This document shows, piece by piece, positions 12,901-24,900 of a stretch of DNA of 64,000 nt. Position 1 is the stretch's first letter, and each line of letters starts with the position of its first letter. Below the pieces are notes generated by a model. That model had not been told where the DNA came from and did not search any database. It worked only from the letters and a program-made list of their open reading frames with translations. This stretch comes from Polytrichum commune. Taxonomy: Eukaryota; Streptophyta; Polytrichopsida; Polytrichales; Polytrichaceae. Location: NCBI GenBank assembly GCA_950295325.1, contig OX485803.1, positions 28,336,001 through 28,400,000 of the forward strand. The letters are read 5' to 3'. Position numbers and translations under genes: made by a program.

Positions 12901-15900
12901 TGGTATTTTACTATCACAATCAACACCTTCAGAACCAAAGACCATATATAGCTGCTGTTGTACTGTTACCATTGATAATCACCTTTTATATAATAGCTAA
13001 TGGGATTTTCGACTTTGTGGACAGGTCCAAAATTTGGAGTTGGAGAAGTTTTACATGCAAAAAGAGCTAAATAGTGTTACAGAGCATGCTGCAAGCCGAG
13101 CAGCATCAGCAAATGCGGAGTTGGAAAATGTAAATGAAGTTCATTCATGGTGTTTGGCTCTGGTTTGGGTGGCTGTAATTATATTGCATTATATTGTCGG
13201 ATCTGGACAAAACCCTAAGCTCCATTGAAAGTAGCTCAGTGCTTAAATGTTCATGATCTTAATTCAATTGTCTTGATAATGGCGTTTCAGTTGGAGCAAC
13301 AACTCAAAGAAGCAAGGAAAGAAGCTCAGGATACAAAATTGGAGTTGTGCCAGGCACTCTCGCAGATCGATCAGATGCAGAAGGAAAAGCAATTAGACTT
13401 GGACCAACAAGCACAGTTGATTACCTCCTTCAATGAGCTGAAATTGGAGGTTGAAGCCACAAAGAGCAGCTCGCAAGCCTATCACCTGGGTGCTGTTGAT
13501 AGTGCACATGCTCTGAAGTCTGATATTATGAACCTTCAGGTATAGTTTATACGTGCATTTCTTGGTGCAAGCATCCTGATGATTCCTTCATTTCTTCTAA
13601 CACCAGAGTATGAAATCAGTGTTGAGAAGGGCGTTTTAACACAATTGCACCTTAGAGTGGGAACATGTAGGCTGAATTTCTCTGCTGTGTAACACCTCTT
13701 GATATATTTATGCTGCTGAGTGAAGTTTATTTTGAGATCAAGTATGTGATGAGTTGTCATATATCAAATCCTATCTTAATATAAGGACTTACTGCAAAAT
13801 ATTTTGAATAATTGGCAGCATGTGGGAAGTTTAGTGAACTAACCTGCGTGGTTCTTTGTGTCAAGCAGGAATCTGTAGTTGATGTGAAGGCCTTGAAAGC
13901 TATTCTCCAAAACAATCACCTCCTAAGTCCTCAAAGTGATCTGGCAGCTTTGACAAAGGAGTACAACTCATTGTTAAACAGCCTCCAAATGGTGCAAAAT
14001 GAAAGAGACTCCTTCTGCCAGATTTCTAAGCTAGCTCAAGCTGACTTGAAATGCTTTGAAGAAGAGATGAGTAGGAAAAGCAAGGAACTTGAAGCTACTG
14101 AAGAGAACCTGCATTCTGCAAAGATCAAGATTGTGAATGCTGGTAATGAAGTTGCTGACCTTCAATTACTCTTATCAGAACGTGAGAAAGAGCAACAAGC
14201 TCTTGAACAGAGAATCAAAGATTTGGAAGGTGAAGCTCTTGCTGAGATGTCCGAGGCTGAGAAAGACAAGCTTAAGGAAAGGATAGCGGAACTTGAGGAA
14301 GAGCTCAAAATAGTGGCTGAAGAAAAGGCTAGTCTTATTTGCAAAGGAGATGCTATGCATGCTACCATTCAGGTGATTAGCTTTCTGACATTTGATATCC
14401 CTGCAACTCTTGATCCTCTTTATCGTTGCTATAATGTTTTGTTCCTGATGAAATGACATTCCCAGCATAATGGTCTTACTTAATTTATGATTGTTCTTAG
14501 AACATAAATTGTAAAATCAGTTGTGCACACATTGTGGACACCTATATAATAACCCCCAACATGAAGATGTGATTCCAGCTTCACAATAGTCTGAACAACC
14601 ATGGAGACGTGCCAGAAACCAAATGATGAACTGTTATTAGCTGTTTATAGTTCTTCTTTGGAGGCACTTTGAAGCAACTACATTTGGATATCCTGCTTAT
14701 TGTATTGGCAAGGTGGGTGTGGGTGGAAATGATCTTGGAAATCATGAAGTTGAGGAGTCCCTGTACGTTTAAAAAAAATATAGTTCTTAATGTCCAGGTT
14801 CTTGAAGGCGAGAGGGACGCATTGATGGAGACTTCTAAACAAGCACAAGCTGATATGGATCGTCTGCAAGGAAAGCGCAGACAAGAGCTTAAAGATGCTC
14901 AAGACAAGCTAGAGACTGCACTGTCTGAAACAGATGCTGCTAAGGAACAGTTGATATCAATGCGAGCCATTCTTTCAGAGAAGAGTGAAGAACAGCAGAT
15001 CCTACAAGATAAAATGCATACTCTTCAAGCTGAAAGTACATCATTAAGATTAGCTCTGGAAGAAAAGGTCCAGGCTCTTGAGACTGAGAACTTGATGACA
15101 AGGAATACACTTGATGAAGAGGTTAGGGAATTTGAATCATCCCGGCTCGAATATGAACAAGAGAAGTCTGCGCTTGAGCTGAAGTTGGAAAATCTGCTAG
15201 CCTGCGTTGAGACCCTGAACAAAGAGAATTGTAAGTTAAGTGAAAATTTCGAGATGTCCCAGGTGGAGAGTAAACGTCTGCAAAGAGAGCTTGACTGCCA
15301 AATTGGAGATTTTGAATCATTGAGGGCCCAGAATGTAAAGGATGAAAACCAGTTAAGTGAACTGAAGCTGGCACTGTCACAGCAGCTTGATGAAGTTCAA
15401 GGGTATAAACGCAAGGTTGTGGACCTCCAAGCAGAAAAGGCACGTGATAACCCTTTCCCTGTCCTTTGTGGCAAGATATTCTGATGATGTGTGCGTCCTA
15501 TACAGCTACTCTGATTATACGGATTCCATCATTGATCACTACCATAGAGGTTGTGTCAATGTTTAGCACTACATTCAGCTGAACCACACCTTATTTGATT
15601 ATCTTGTCTGAAGATTTTGACAATTGTGACAGAGTGCAATGGAAACCTGCCTTGCTGGAGAAACTCCAGAGTCCATTAGCAATGTTCTGCTGGAAAGAAG
15701 CCTGCAGCTTTCAGCTGCTCAGTTTTCACTACAGTCAAAGGCAACTGAGCTTGAGAATGTAAAGAGGGACCTTGAGCTGTTACAGGTAACATACCTTATC
15801 TGCATACAAATGTGTATGTATATTCTGGTCTTGAAGTTGTACAAACTCTGAGGATTTTCCTTTTCATTCTGGGTCCTATCCTCTCTACTCGTTTTACTTT

Positions 15901-18900
15901 TTGTTTACTGCAGATAATGAGGATCTAGAATCATTAACAACAGTTTTCAGTATATGCAAGTAATCCCACTTCCATTTGCTGCAAGTGTACTGAACATTGA
16001 ATGCATTTGTACCGTCACCATTAACTTTTTATTTTGATATAGCATGGATGTGCAAGAAGATACTTCTATAGGTCACTGTAGTCTGCATATTCTGTATAGC
16101 CTTACATGGAATTCGAACCAGAACTCTCCTTGCAGTCTTCATGTTTTGTTTGCCCTTTGTCAGTAATATTCGCTTGCTTCTACTTGTCAATGTTCTTTTG
16201 AACGGCCCTTAGCAGTCCCTACTTTTTGTCTTTGCTTCTCAATAAACAGGTAAATTATGATGGCCTTACAGGTTGGTGCTTGGGACAATAACATCTGGCT
16301 TTTGTTATATTTAGTACAAGCCTCCATCATGGGTTTGCATTTTTATGAGTGCTTTGCAGGAGACAAAGGCTGCTTTGGAAGTAGAGGTTGCAGAAGCCAA
16401 AACCTACGGTGTAGCAGTGGAGGAAACTCTCATGGAGGCTGTTGGTGAATTGGAAGCATCTAGCCAAGAGAAGATGAGTCTAAAGATGGAATTGGAGAAA
16501 GTACTTGAAGAATCTTCTTCAAAAACTTCTAGACTTGTGGATCTTGAAAGTGAATGCTCTGCACTGGTAAGTAGATATTTCATTCATATTGTCTGTCTTA
16601 AGTTATAATTGAATTGGTAATTTCGTCCTTAGTCCTTCAGTGAGAGAAATTTCCTTACATTGTAACAGCCATGCTAGTGCACAATTGCTGGATCTGTGTT
16701 CCCTTGACTTTAGAAAGCAGTGCAAATATGTCAGCGGCAATAGGTTGGACTGACAACGGGCTTTCAGGTTGGTAGACTGGCATCTATGAAGGTGGCGATG
16801 GAGGAGAGTGCTAGATGGAACCAAGAAGTGCAAACCCACAAAGCAAACTATGAGGTGGCCATCCAAGAGAAGCTTGAACTTATTGAGGAGTGCAAGGCTT
16901 TAAGGGCTGCCCTTGTTTCTGTGGAAGAAGAGCGAGAGGCTTTAAAGGAGCAAAACTATCAAGCTCAAGTTGAACTTAAGGAATTTGATGTTGAGGTTCA
17001 AAGACATCGTGAAGAAATCAAGGTCGCAGAAAAGGCACTCAAGGTGGCAAACGAAGAGAACATGAGGGCTGGAGATGTCATTGTAGAGCATCAAGCATTA
17101 CTTTCTGAGAAAACAAATGAAATCTCTTTTCTTCAAAACAAGATCCAGGACATGGAGAGAAAGGCGTCCTCTCTTATGGAAGACCTCAGGAACCAGGAGG
17201 CACAGTATACTGGGCTGAGAGAAGACATAGACAGCAAGGTAGTTGAGATGGAGCAGCTTGTTCTCATCACTTCTGCTGAGCGGGCACTTCTTGTGGAAAA
17301 GAATGAGGCTGCAGTTGCTGCCTTTCAGAAAGTAGAAGAGGAGCGAGATAATCTGCTAGTGAATATCCAAGAGGTAAAAAAGGAGGTCAAGCAACTCACT
17401 GAGGCTCTTGGTTTTCAAGAAATCCAAAATGAGGAGGCGAAGGCAAAGCTTGAAATAGCTGAGGATCACATCCATAAATTTCAACTCTTATTGGAAAAGA
17501 GGACATCAGAGAAAGAACAAATGGAGCAGGAACAAGATAGGTTGGTACAAAAATTGCTGGTTGCCGAGACTCTCCAGAAGGAAGCGCTTGAGACAAAAAT
17601 CCGAGCTGAGGAAGCAATCGTGTCAAAGCTTGAAGCAGTTACCTTGGAAGCACTTAGTGCTAAAGAGTTGTTGAAGCAAGCACAAGTTTTATTGAGCGAG
17701 AGGACAAAAGAAGTTGAGAAACTAAAGGCGGAAGAAAGTAGCTTATTGGATTCTAAGATGCTTATGCAAGATACCATCAAGTGTTTGAATGAAGAACTCC
17801 AAAATCATCAACTGCAGTTGGAGGAGGTGGAGGGTAAGTTAGAGGCTGCAAAGTGTGAAGTTGATGATGCAGGTAAGCAGTTGAACGAGGTTCATACTTT
17901 ACTGTCAGAAAAGCACCAAGAGCATTTGATGTTGCAACGGAAGCTCGAGGAGCTGGAGACCTCAAAGGTTTGTACTTTCCCAAAACTATTAATATGGCCT
18001 ACACTGTAATCATCTAATGCTAGGAATCCTGCACCAATATTAGGAAGTTGGATATTGTGATGTCTTTATGTAGTCCATTTATTTCACATGCTGTCTGCTG
18101 TATTTGTGATAAATGCATGCCTACAAATGTATGCCAGTTCTGGCTGTACAAATGTACAATTCCATGTATGCATTATATGGTTGAGAACCCTGAGTATTTG
18201 GCAATCTGTCAGGAAATTGATCAGTTAATATCCTAGTAGGCTTTGACATGTGTAGTCACTACTTATGTTCTGAATGGGGACTTTCTTTGCAGTGTGCACT
18301 GGAGAAGGCATTAATCGATAGAGAAGCTGAATTGGCCTCAAAATCTGAAGCTTTATCATTATTAGCATCAAAGTTGGAGGTGAGATGTGTGTCCTTCCAT
18401 CTTCTCCAAATTGTATACATCACTGCTTGGATGTAATCTGCTGGAAGCCCTCTATAATATGTCTAGTTTTTGGTATGCGTCATCTGTTTTTGAAATTGCT
18501 TGATATTGATGATAGGAAAGGAAGCTGCTTCTGTCTTTGGAACCAGTCAATTTGAGGACCAAGAATGAGATTCAGCTGGATGTGCTTCTCATTGTCCCAA
18601 GACTAACAAGCTATTCCAGAAGATTGACATTCATTCAAATGAAACCTCTGGTAACAAGTTTCAATTTTGGTGTATGGACATGTTCAGGCCTCCCAACACC
18701 TACACAACAGTGAGTCTTCGCAGTTAAAGTCAGATATCCTGGGACTGCGCAAAGAGCTAAAGGCTGCAAAGGCTGCACCTGCTTCCTTGGAAAAGGAACG
18801 GGATGGGTTAAGAAAGGATCTGGAGAAGCTGAAGAATAAGATGGGTGATGTGGAGGCAAAGCTCAAGTCAACCTTGATTGAGAAGAGCAAAGTTGAGGTA

Positions 18901-21900
18901 ATTTTTGTGTGAAAGGGACAGTAATGAGGGGTGTGTGTGTAACTTGCATTAAGAGATGTCTTTAATAGCATTTTTGGAAGTTGATGGTGTTTGGGTGAGT
19001 ATTTGTGCATGATGATGGCATGAGGACCTTGTATGCCCAGTTGCCCAGTACTCTTACAAACTGAATTTTATTAGCATCTTGGTTTCCGATATCTTGGTGA
19101 TGTGATGTTTGTGTCTTCAAGCTGAGATTGTTGAAGTGGGCATGGGGATGTACAAATGTCTGTCACATTTAAAACTAAGTTTTTTTGTGTGATGTGCAGA
19201 CAGAGAAAGTAAACATTGAAAGGGAAGTAAAGCAGCTGCGTCAGAGCACAGCTTTGCTCAATAAGCGGGAATCAATTGTAGACAAGCGTCGAGAATCTGT
19301 AGCCTGTGGTCTCAACAAGACTAAGCTTCAGCTGTCATCTACTGAGCATGCGTTGCAGATGAAATCCAATGAACTTGAAAAGACAGCTTTTGATCTACAA
19401 CTTCTCCAGGTTGTGACACATGATTTCCCTTCATGTATTGTGTACCATGTGTAATTAACTTGACTTTAGGAGACTATAGTGTTGTAATCATTCTTGCTTT
19501 ATGACATCTACATAGACGACTTCAATTCTTTTACCAATTAGTGCCAAAATCTCCTTGATTGGCCTTCAAATGAACACTAAAGATTATTCTCCTTAAGTTT
19601 GTAGCCTATTGTGCTGTCTTTTGGTTGTTTTTGCTGTTCCAGGATGCTAAGGTGGTCTAACTTCCAGGTTCTACTCAATATGCAGGATAAAGTACACTAA
19701 TGTGAACAGTGCTAATGCAACCTGATAGAGTATTCTTGTACATGGTACCCTAAATGATGGGTGATCTGTTGTCACGTTTGTTTACAAGAGACTGTTATGA
19801 TGTAATGGGTAATGAATCATGAAGATGTGCTCATTCAGCTACATGACTTTGTTCTGCTGGGTTTCAATTAACAAGAGAATCTGTGGTTACAGGATAATTA
19901 CGCAAAGCTTGAAGCTGACATGTGTGAAACAGAAAAGGCCTCAGTAAATTTGAAGGAGAAGCTTGATGAGGCTGAGACTGCTATATCCCTCTTAAGAGAT
20001 GAGAAGGCAACTGCTGCTTGCAGCATTGAAAAATTTGCTCAAGATCTTGAAGACGCACTAGAGCAAAGATCGCTGATGAATACCCAGCTGGAGGCCCTTC
20101 GTACTGAACATGATGCTCTGGTTAGAACTAAAACTGAATTTCTAGTTGAGACTGACTTACTTGATGCCTTCCACTCAGCACATGTCTATAAATTTGCCAT
20201 ATTTTTGGGGTCCGTATTTATGGTCATTGAAAACACATTGACACTAAACTAGCATCATATGATATTCTATGTACAGGTGCTGTCAATTTTGGATGGTGTG
20301 AACTTCAATAATATGTCAATGCCTTCTGCTATTGTGCTTGTGCTGATATTCCAGTTGAAGAACTATGCAGTGAGAATTGTGGTTAGATAGAATGTTGTAC
20401 CAGTAGGAATTCTTCAGTTGAAGGGGAGATGCTACTTGTACTTCAGTTGCACTTATGATTCCCTATGCTAAACTGGTGATGGTACTGGATTTTGATTGTT
20501 TTGAGTTCTCTTGAGATATTGAAACGTCTCATCCTTGATGCAGATGGATAAGTGTCAAATATGCCAACGTGCCTTTGAAGAGGCAGATTCTTTAGCAAAA
20601 TCAACTGCCTTGGAGAGGGATGACTTAGCTCAAGTAAGTGTCAACTACAGTTTTCAATATCCCATAGAAGAGGAAGATAAAGGTATTGTGGGTGCAGTCA
20701 AGATATAATTTTGTATCAAAGTCTGGCGTTGGTAACATACATAGGTGCTCATTAACATGTTCCATTTCTGCTCCTTTCTTGTAGTGAGTGTCTAATTTCT
20801 TAAACTACACTGTTGATGTATTCTGCAGCAACTCACGGATTCACATTGTGAGTTTGACGTGGAGAAGGCAGCATGGGCTTCACAAGCCAATGAATATGAT
20901 GCAAGAATCCAAGATCTTGGACAGGAGATTGTGAACCTTTCTGACCAGCTCCAGCAGGTGCAATTGCAACTGTAAATCCCCCATGAGAGTTTGGAAGTTG
21001 ACAATTTCACTTTAAGACCCAAATTCTATACACAAGCATAAAAAGTCACTCTCTTTTGTAGATGTTAGTACATTGGTTTCTTTTATGACACACTGCCTCC
21101 GATTAATATTGTGCTTTTTAGGAATAAAAAATGGGGTTTTTTATTCTGTATGATCACCTCTGCTTTAGTTTTCTGTTCAATATAATATGATAACACAAGT
21201 ACGAGATCCTTTTGCCTGAGGCGGGCTCTCTGTACAAACACATCAATTGATATTTCTTCATTTGCAGACTCAAAGAGGACAAGAGGAGGCAGTTGCAGCT
21301 ATGGATGTTGCCCAAGATCAAGTTATGCAGTTGAAGCAATCTTTGCAGGAGAGTGTGGAAGAATGTGTTCGGTGCCAAGAACAGGTACATGTCTCAGAGA
21401 GCCATGGGCACTGCTAAAAGTAGTTCTTGTATACATATATTTTTCTGCAAGTCTATAGCTGTACACAGTTGATACTGTCAGTGCCACTATTATCAAGATT
21501 TGTCATGACATGTATAATAAGTCTACGTGTACAGAATCTGCAACATTAGGACCTGTTGACCTTTAGGAGCAAGTGTGCACAGACGATTGTGGGTTCCAAT
21601 ATTCTTGGATTACCAGTTCATACAGTGACTGTAGATCGAAGCAGTTCTGTCACTGAGGCATCTGTCTCCTTTACAAGTGAATGATCATGTGATCACGTGG
21701 GCTGGTGGGATGTCATCACTCAACACTATACATGTTTAAACACATATGCCTCTGCCCAGAATGAGGTGAGCCTGTGATTGGTCTGGACTGTTACTTGTCC
21801 TGCTCCTGACATATAGTTGTTTCCAAAATGTTTGTCTATGTTACAGATCCAGGAGTTGAATTTGACTCTTCAAGAACATTCTGAAAAGCATCAACATTTG

Positions 21901-24900
21901 GAGGAGAAAGTTGCTGCTGACAAAGAGAAATACTGTGCACTTGAAGAAAATTATCAAAAGCTAGAGCAATTATTAGTTGCGTCTGAATCCAGTAGAATTG
22001 AAGAAAGCCAATCCAAAGCTGATCTTCTTGAGGAAACCGAACAACTTAAAGAGATGCTTCAAGTGGTGAGACAAAATTGTAAAGATCTCGAAGCACAGAT
22101 CTTAGAGTCCAAGGCCATGATCAGAGAAGAGACCAATGCAAAGATGACACTGTTGGAAGACAGGCAAGACTTGGCCAAGACAATTGAGTGTCATGAGGAA
22201 AGATGTAAGATGCTGGAAGAGCAGATTTTTAATGCTGAATCCATTATCAATGATGAGAGAGAAAGTAAATTGAAGCTTGCAGAGGAGGTCCATCAGTTGA
22301 AGGAAAGTCTGCAGCAGAGCATGACAGACTTTTCTCAGGTACAAGACCGAGTCACATGCAGAGTTGCATATGAAAGCACCACTCTGCTTGCATTTCTGAA
22401 TTGAAGTATTGGAATTGGTTCTATGTGATATACTTTTCATTGGCCACATGAGCTTGGCAGCTGAACATAATGGAATTCAGAACTCTAAGCTTTATTCTGT
22501 CTTATGCAGCAAGAGGCCTTGAATGTCAACCAACAGAGATTGCAGGATCACATTCTCCAGCTGGAAACCAACTTATGCAATGAGCGAGAATTGAACTCTG
22601 CAGCCAAGAAAGAGGTGTTTGTGTCTCCTCTGTCTTTTGTGTTGTTCGGATGACCAGGCTTAGTGGTCCTCCCTTGCCTGTGTTGGCTGGTCTATGCAAT
22701 TGTGTTCCTGAATGACAGTATGTAGACTGAAGTTCGTTAATTCTTCATCACAGATATTAGGTCATCTCTTTTTATGGCTAGTTCAGTTGCTTGAAGAAGA
22801 ATTTTGTCAATGTGGAAGTCAATGGTTACAGGGATGATCTGAAAGAACTCCCACCTCATGTTTCAATTGATTTCTGAACAGGTTGAAAAACTTCAGTCCC
22901 AGTTAAATTGGACTCCAATAGAGTTGGAGTCGCGTCAGGCAGAACTGGATAAAGCGCTTACAAAATTGAAGAGTCTGAGCTCGGAGGTGGATGAGACACA
23001 GGCAGCTTTGGATAAGGCTAGACAGGAGAGTATTATTCTGAGGCAGCAAGTTGGCGAGTTGCATGCCAGGTAAATGTTCAGTGCTTGCTTAGACTACTAT
23101 TTGAGATAAGGGCAATTTTGATCAAGGTTGAAATCACTGAAAGTAGATGGCCATCCCATAACTGAGCATTCTTTGTATATTTTGGTAAAATCGATCTCTT
23201 CAATTTTTGCATGAATTCACTCTGATCCTAGATATCCTGGAGATTCTCCAGTTCAACCTGGACATCCAAAGAGTAGAGACACTCGAAAACTTGTAACTTG
23301 AGTCTTGAGAAAAACCTCAGGGAATATGCTTTGCCAAGTACTATCACGTGGCCACTTAAGGCGTTCCAGGTCAATCAAATTTCAATGTCATACTTCATGT
23401 GCCCTACATAGATCAAGTAGTCTTCATAGTTCATTGATAACTTTATTTTTTCGAATTTCATATAATTTATTCATGCCAAGGTGCAGAATATGGGTCCTAA
23501 GATGTTGAAGTAAAATGTGACAGGATTTCCAGCCTTCAGAATATGAATGAAGAACTGCAGTTCAGGGAGTCCTGTCAAGTGAAGGTACATCTTCCAAATT
23601 GCAGAATTCTCAGTTTTTGGTGGGCATTCTCCCAATGTATCAGTTGTCTGTCTAATATAGTTCAGTTTAAATGGAATGGTTGGAATGCTGTTCCTGGCAA
23701 GGACACTCCAACAAAATCTATCAAATATTAGGACTAGTGGTAGTCACTGAAAGTTGTGGCTAAATTATCTTTGACTATGCAGCTTCCTTGAAGTAGATTC
23801 TTTCCTGAATATCATCTTTGTATCTGAATAGTCTTGTACTGGTTCTTTTTGATGGCTTGGTAGTTTTCTCCATCAGATTGTATAAAGCAAATGTAGCCAG
23901 CATGAACCAGACAAACATCATAGTGCAAGTGAAGTTCATTTCTTTGATTCATTTGGTTTAATTGTTTGAATACAACATTGCCTAGTATGTTTTGATACTT
24001 AATGTACTTCTATCAACACTTATTTACAGGACAACATGGGCTGCTTGGTTTCAATTTGTAAACTCCAAAAGGCATTGGATGTAACGAAAGGTTGGCTCCA
24101 GTTATACAAATCACGGCGAGACAAAGCTGAAGAGCTGATTGTGATTTTGAATGACGAGAACAAGAGTGTTAAAGCTATGGTGGCTGGATCTAAAAAGGAA
24201 GCCGACGAGCTTCGCGTTGAACTGGAGAATCTGAGGTAGTGTAAATATACTTGAATGCTATCATTGAAGATTGTTCACCAGTTATGGAAATCATGTTCAC
24301 TCAAGTGCATGTCTAGTCCAGGCTTGCAAGAGTTTAAGTATGATGGCTCACCTAGCATGTGCTTGACGGTGGCAGTACTTTCATATTCTACATCTTGCTT
24401 CAATTAGCTTAATTCAGTCATTTCTACTGTACTCGTCACCCCTGCCATTTGTATTTCATTGGGTTTTTGGATTTTGATTTGCAGCTTGGGAATCCGCTGC
24501 ATTGTGAGAAAGATGATTAACCTCGTGGATACATATTTTAACTCCTGGATAAGCCAAGTCATTCTTAAGTGGAGCTGAGACCATAATTTCTGTTGATGTT
24601 GCAGATATCGATGTAAGAGATATGAGCAGGATATCACACAATTGAAGAGCACAAGAACGTCAACTGCAGAACAAGAGAGAGGATTGGCTGAGGTCACGCA
24701 GCTGAACAATTTGCTACAGCTGCGCTTACAAAATGCAGAAGAAAGTGATCAGGTGCTCATAGAGCAGAAAATAATCTATTGTCATTCTACTGTGTCCCTT
24801 GCTGATTTTTTTTTCTAGCAATTTAGAAAAATTGTAAAAAATAAAAAATAAAGAAAAATGCTCTCCAGATTTAGGTGATGTAGATTACTTTTTATGTGTG

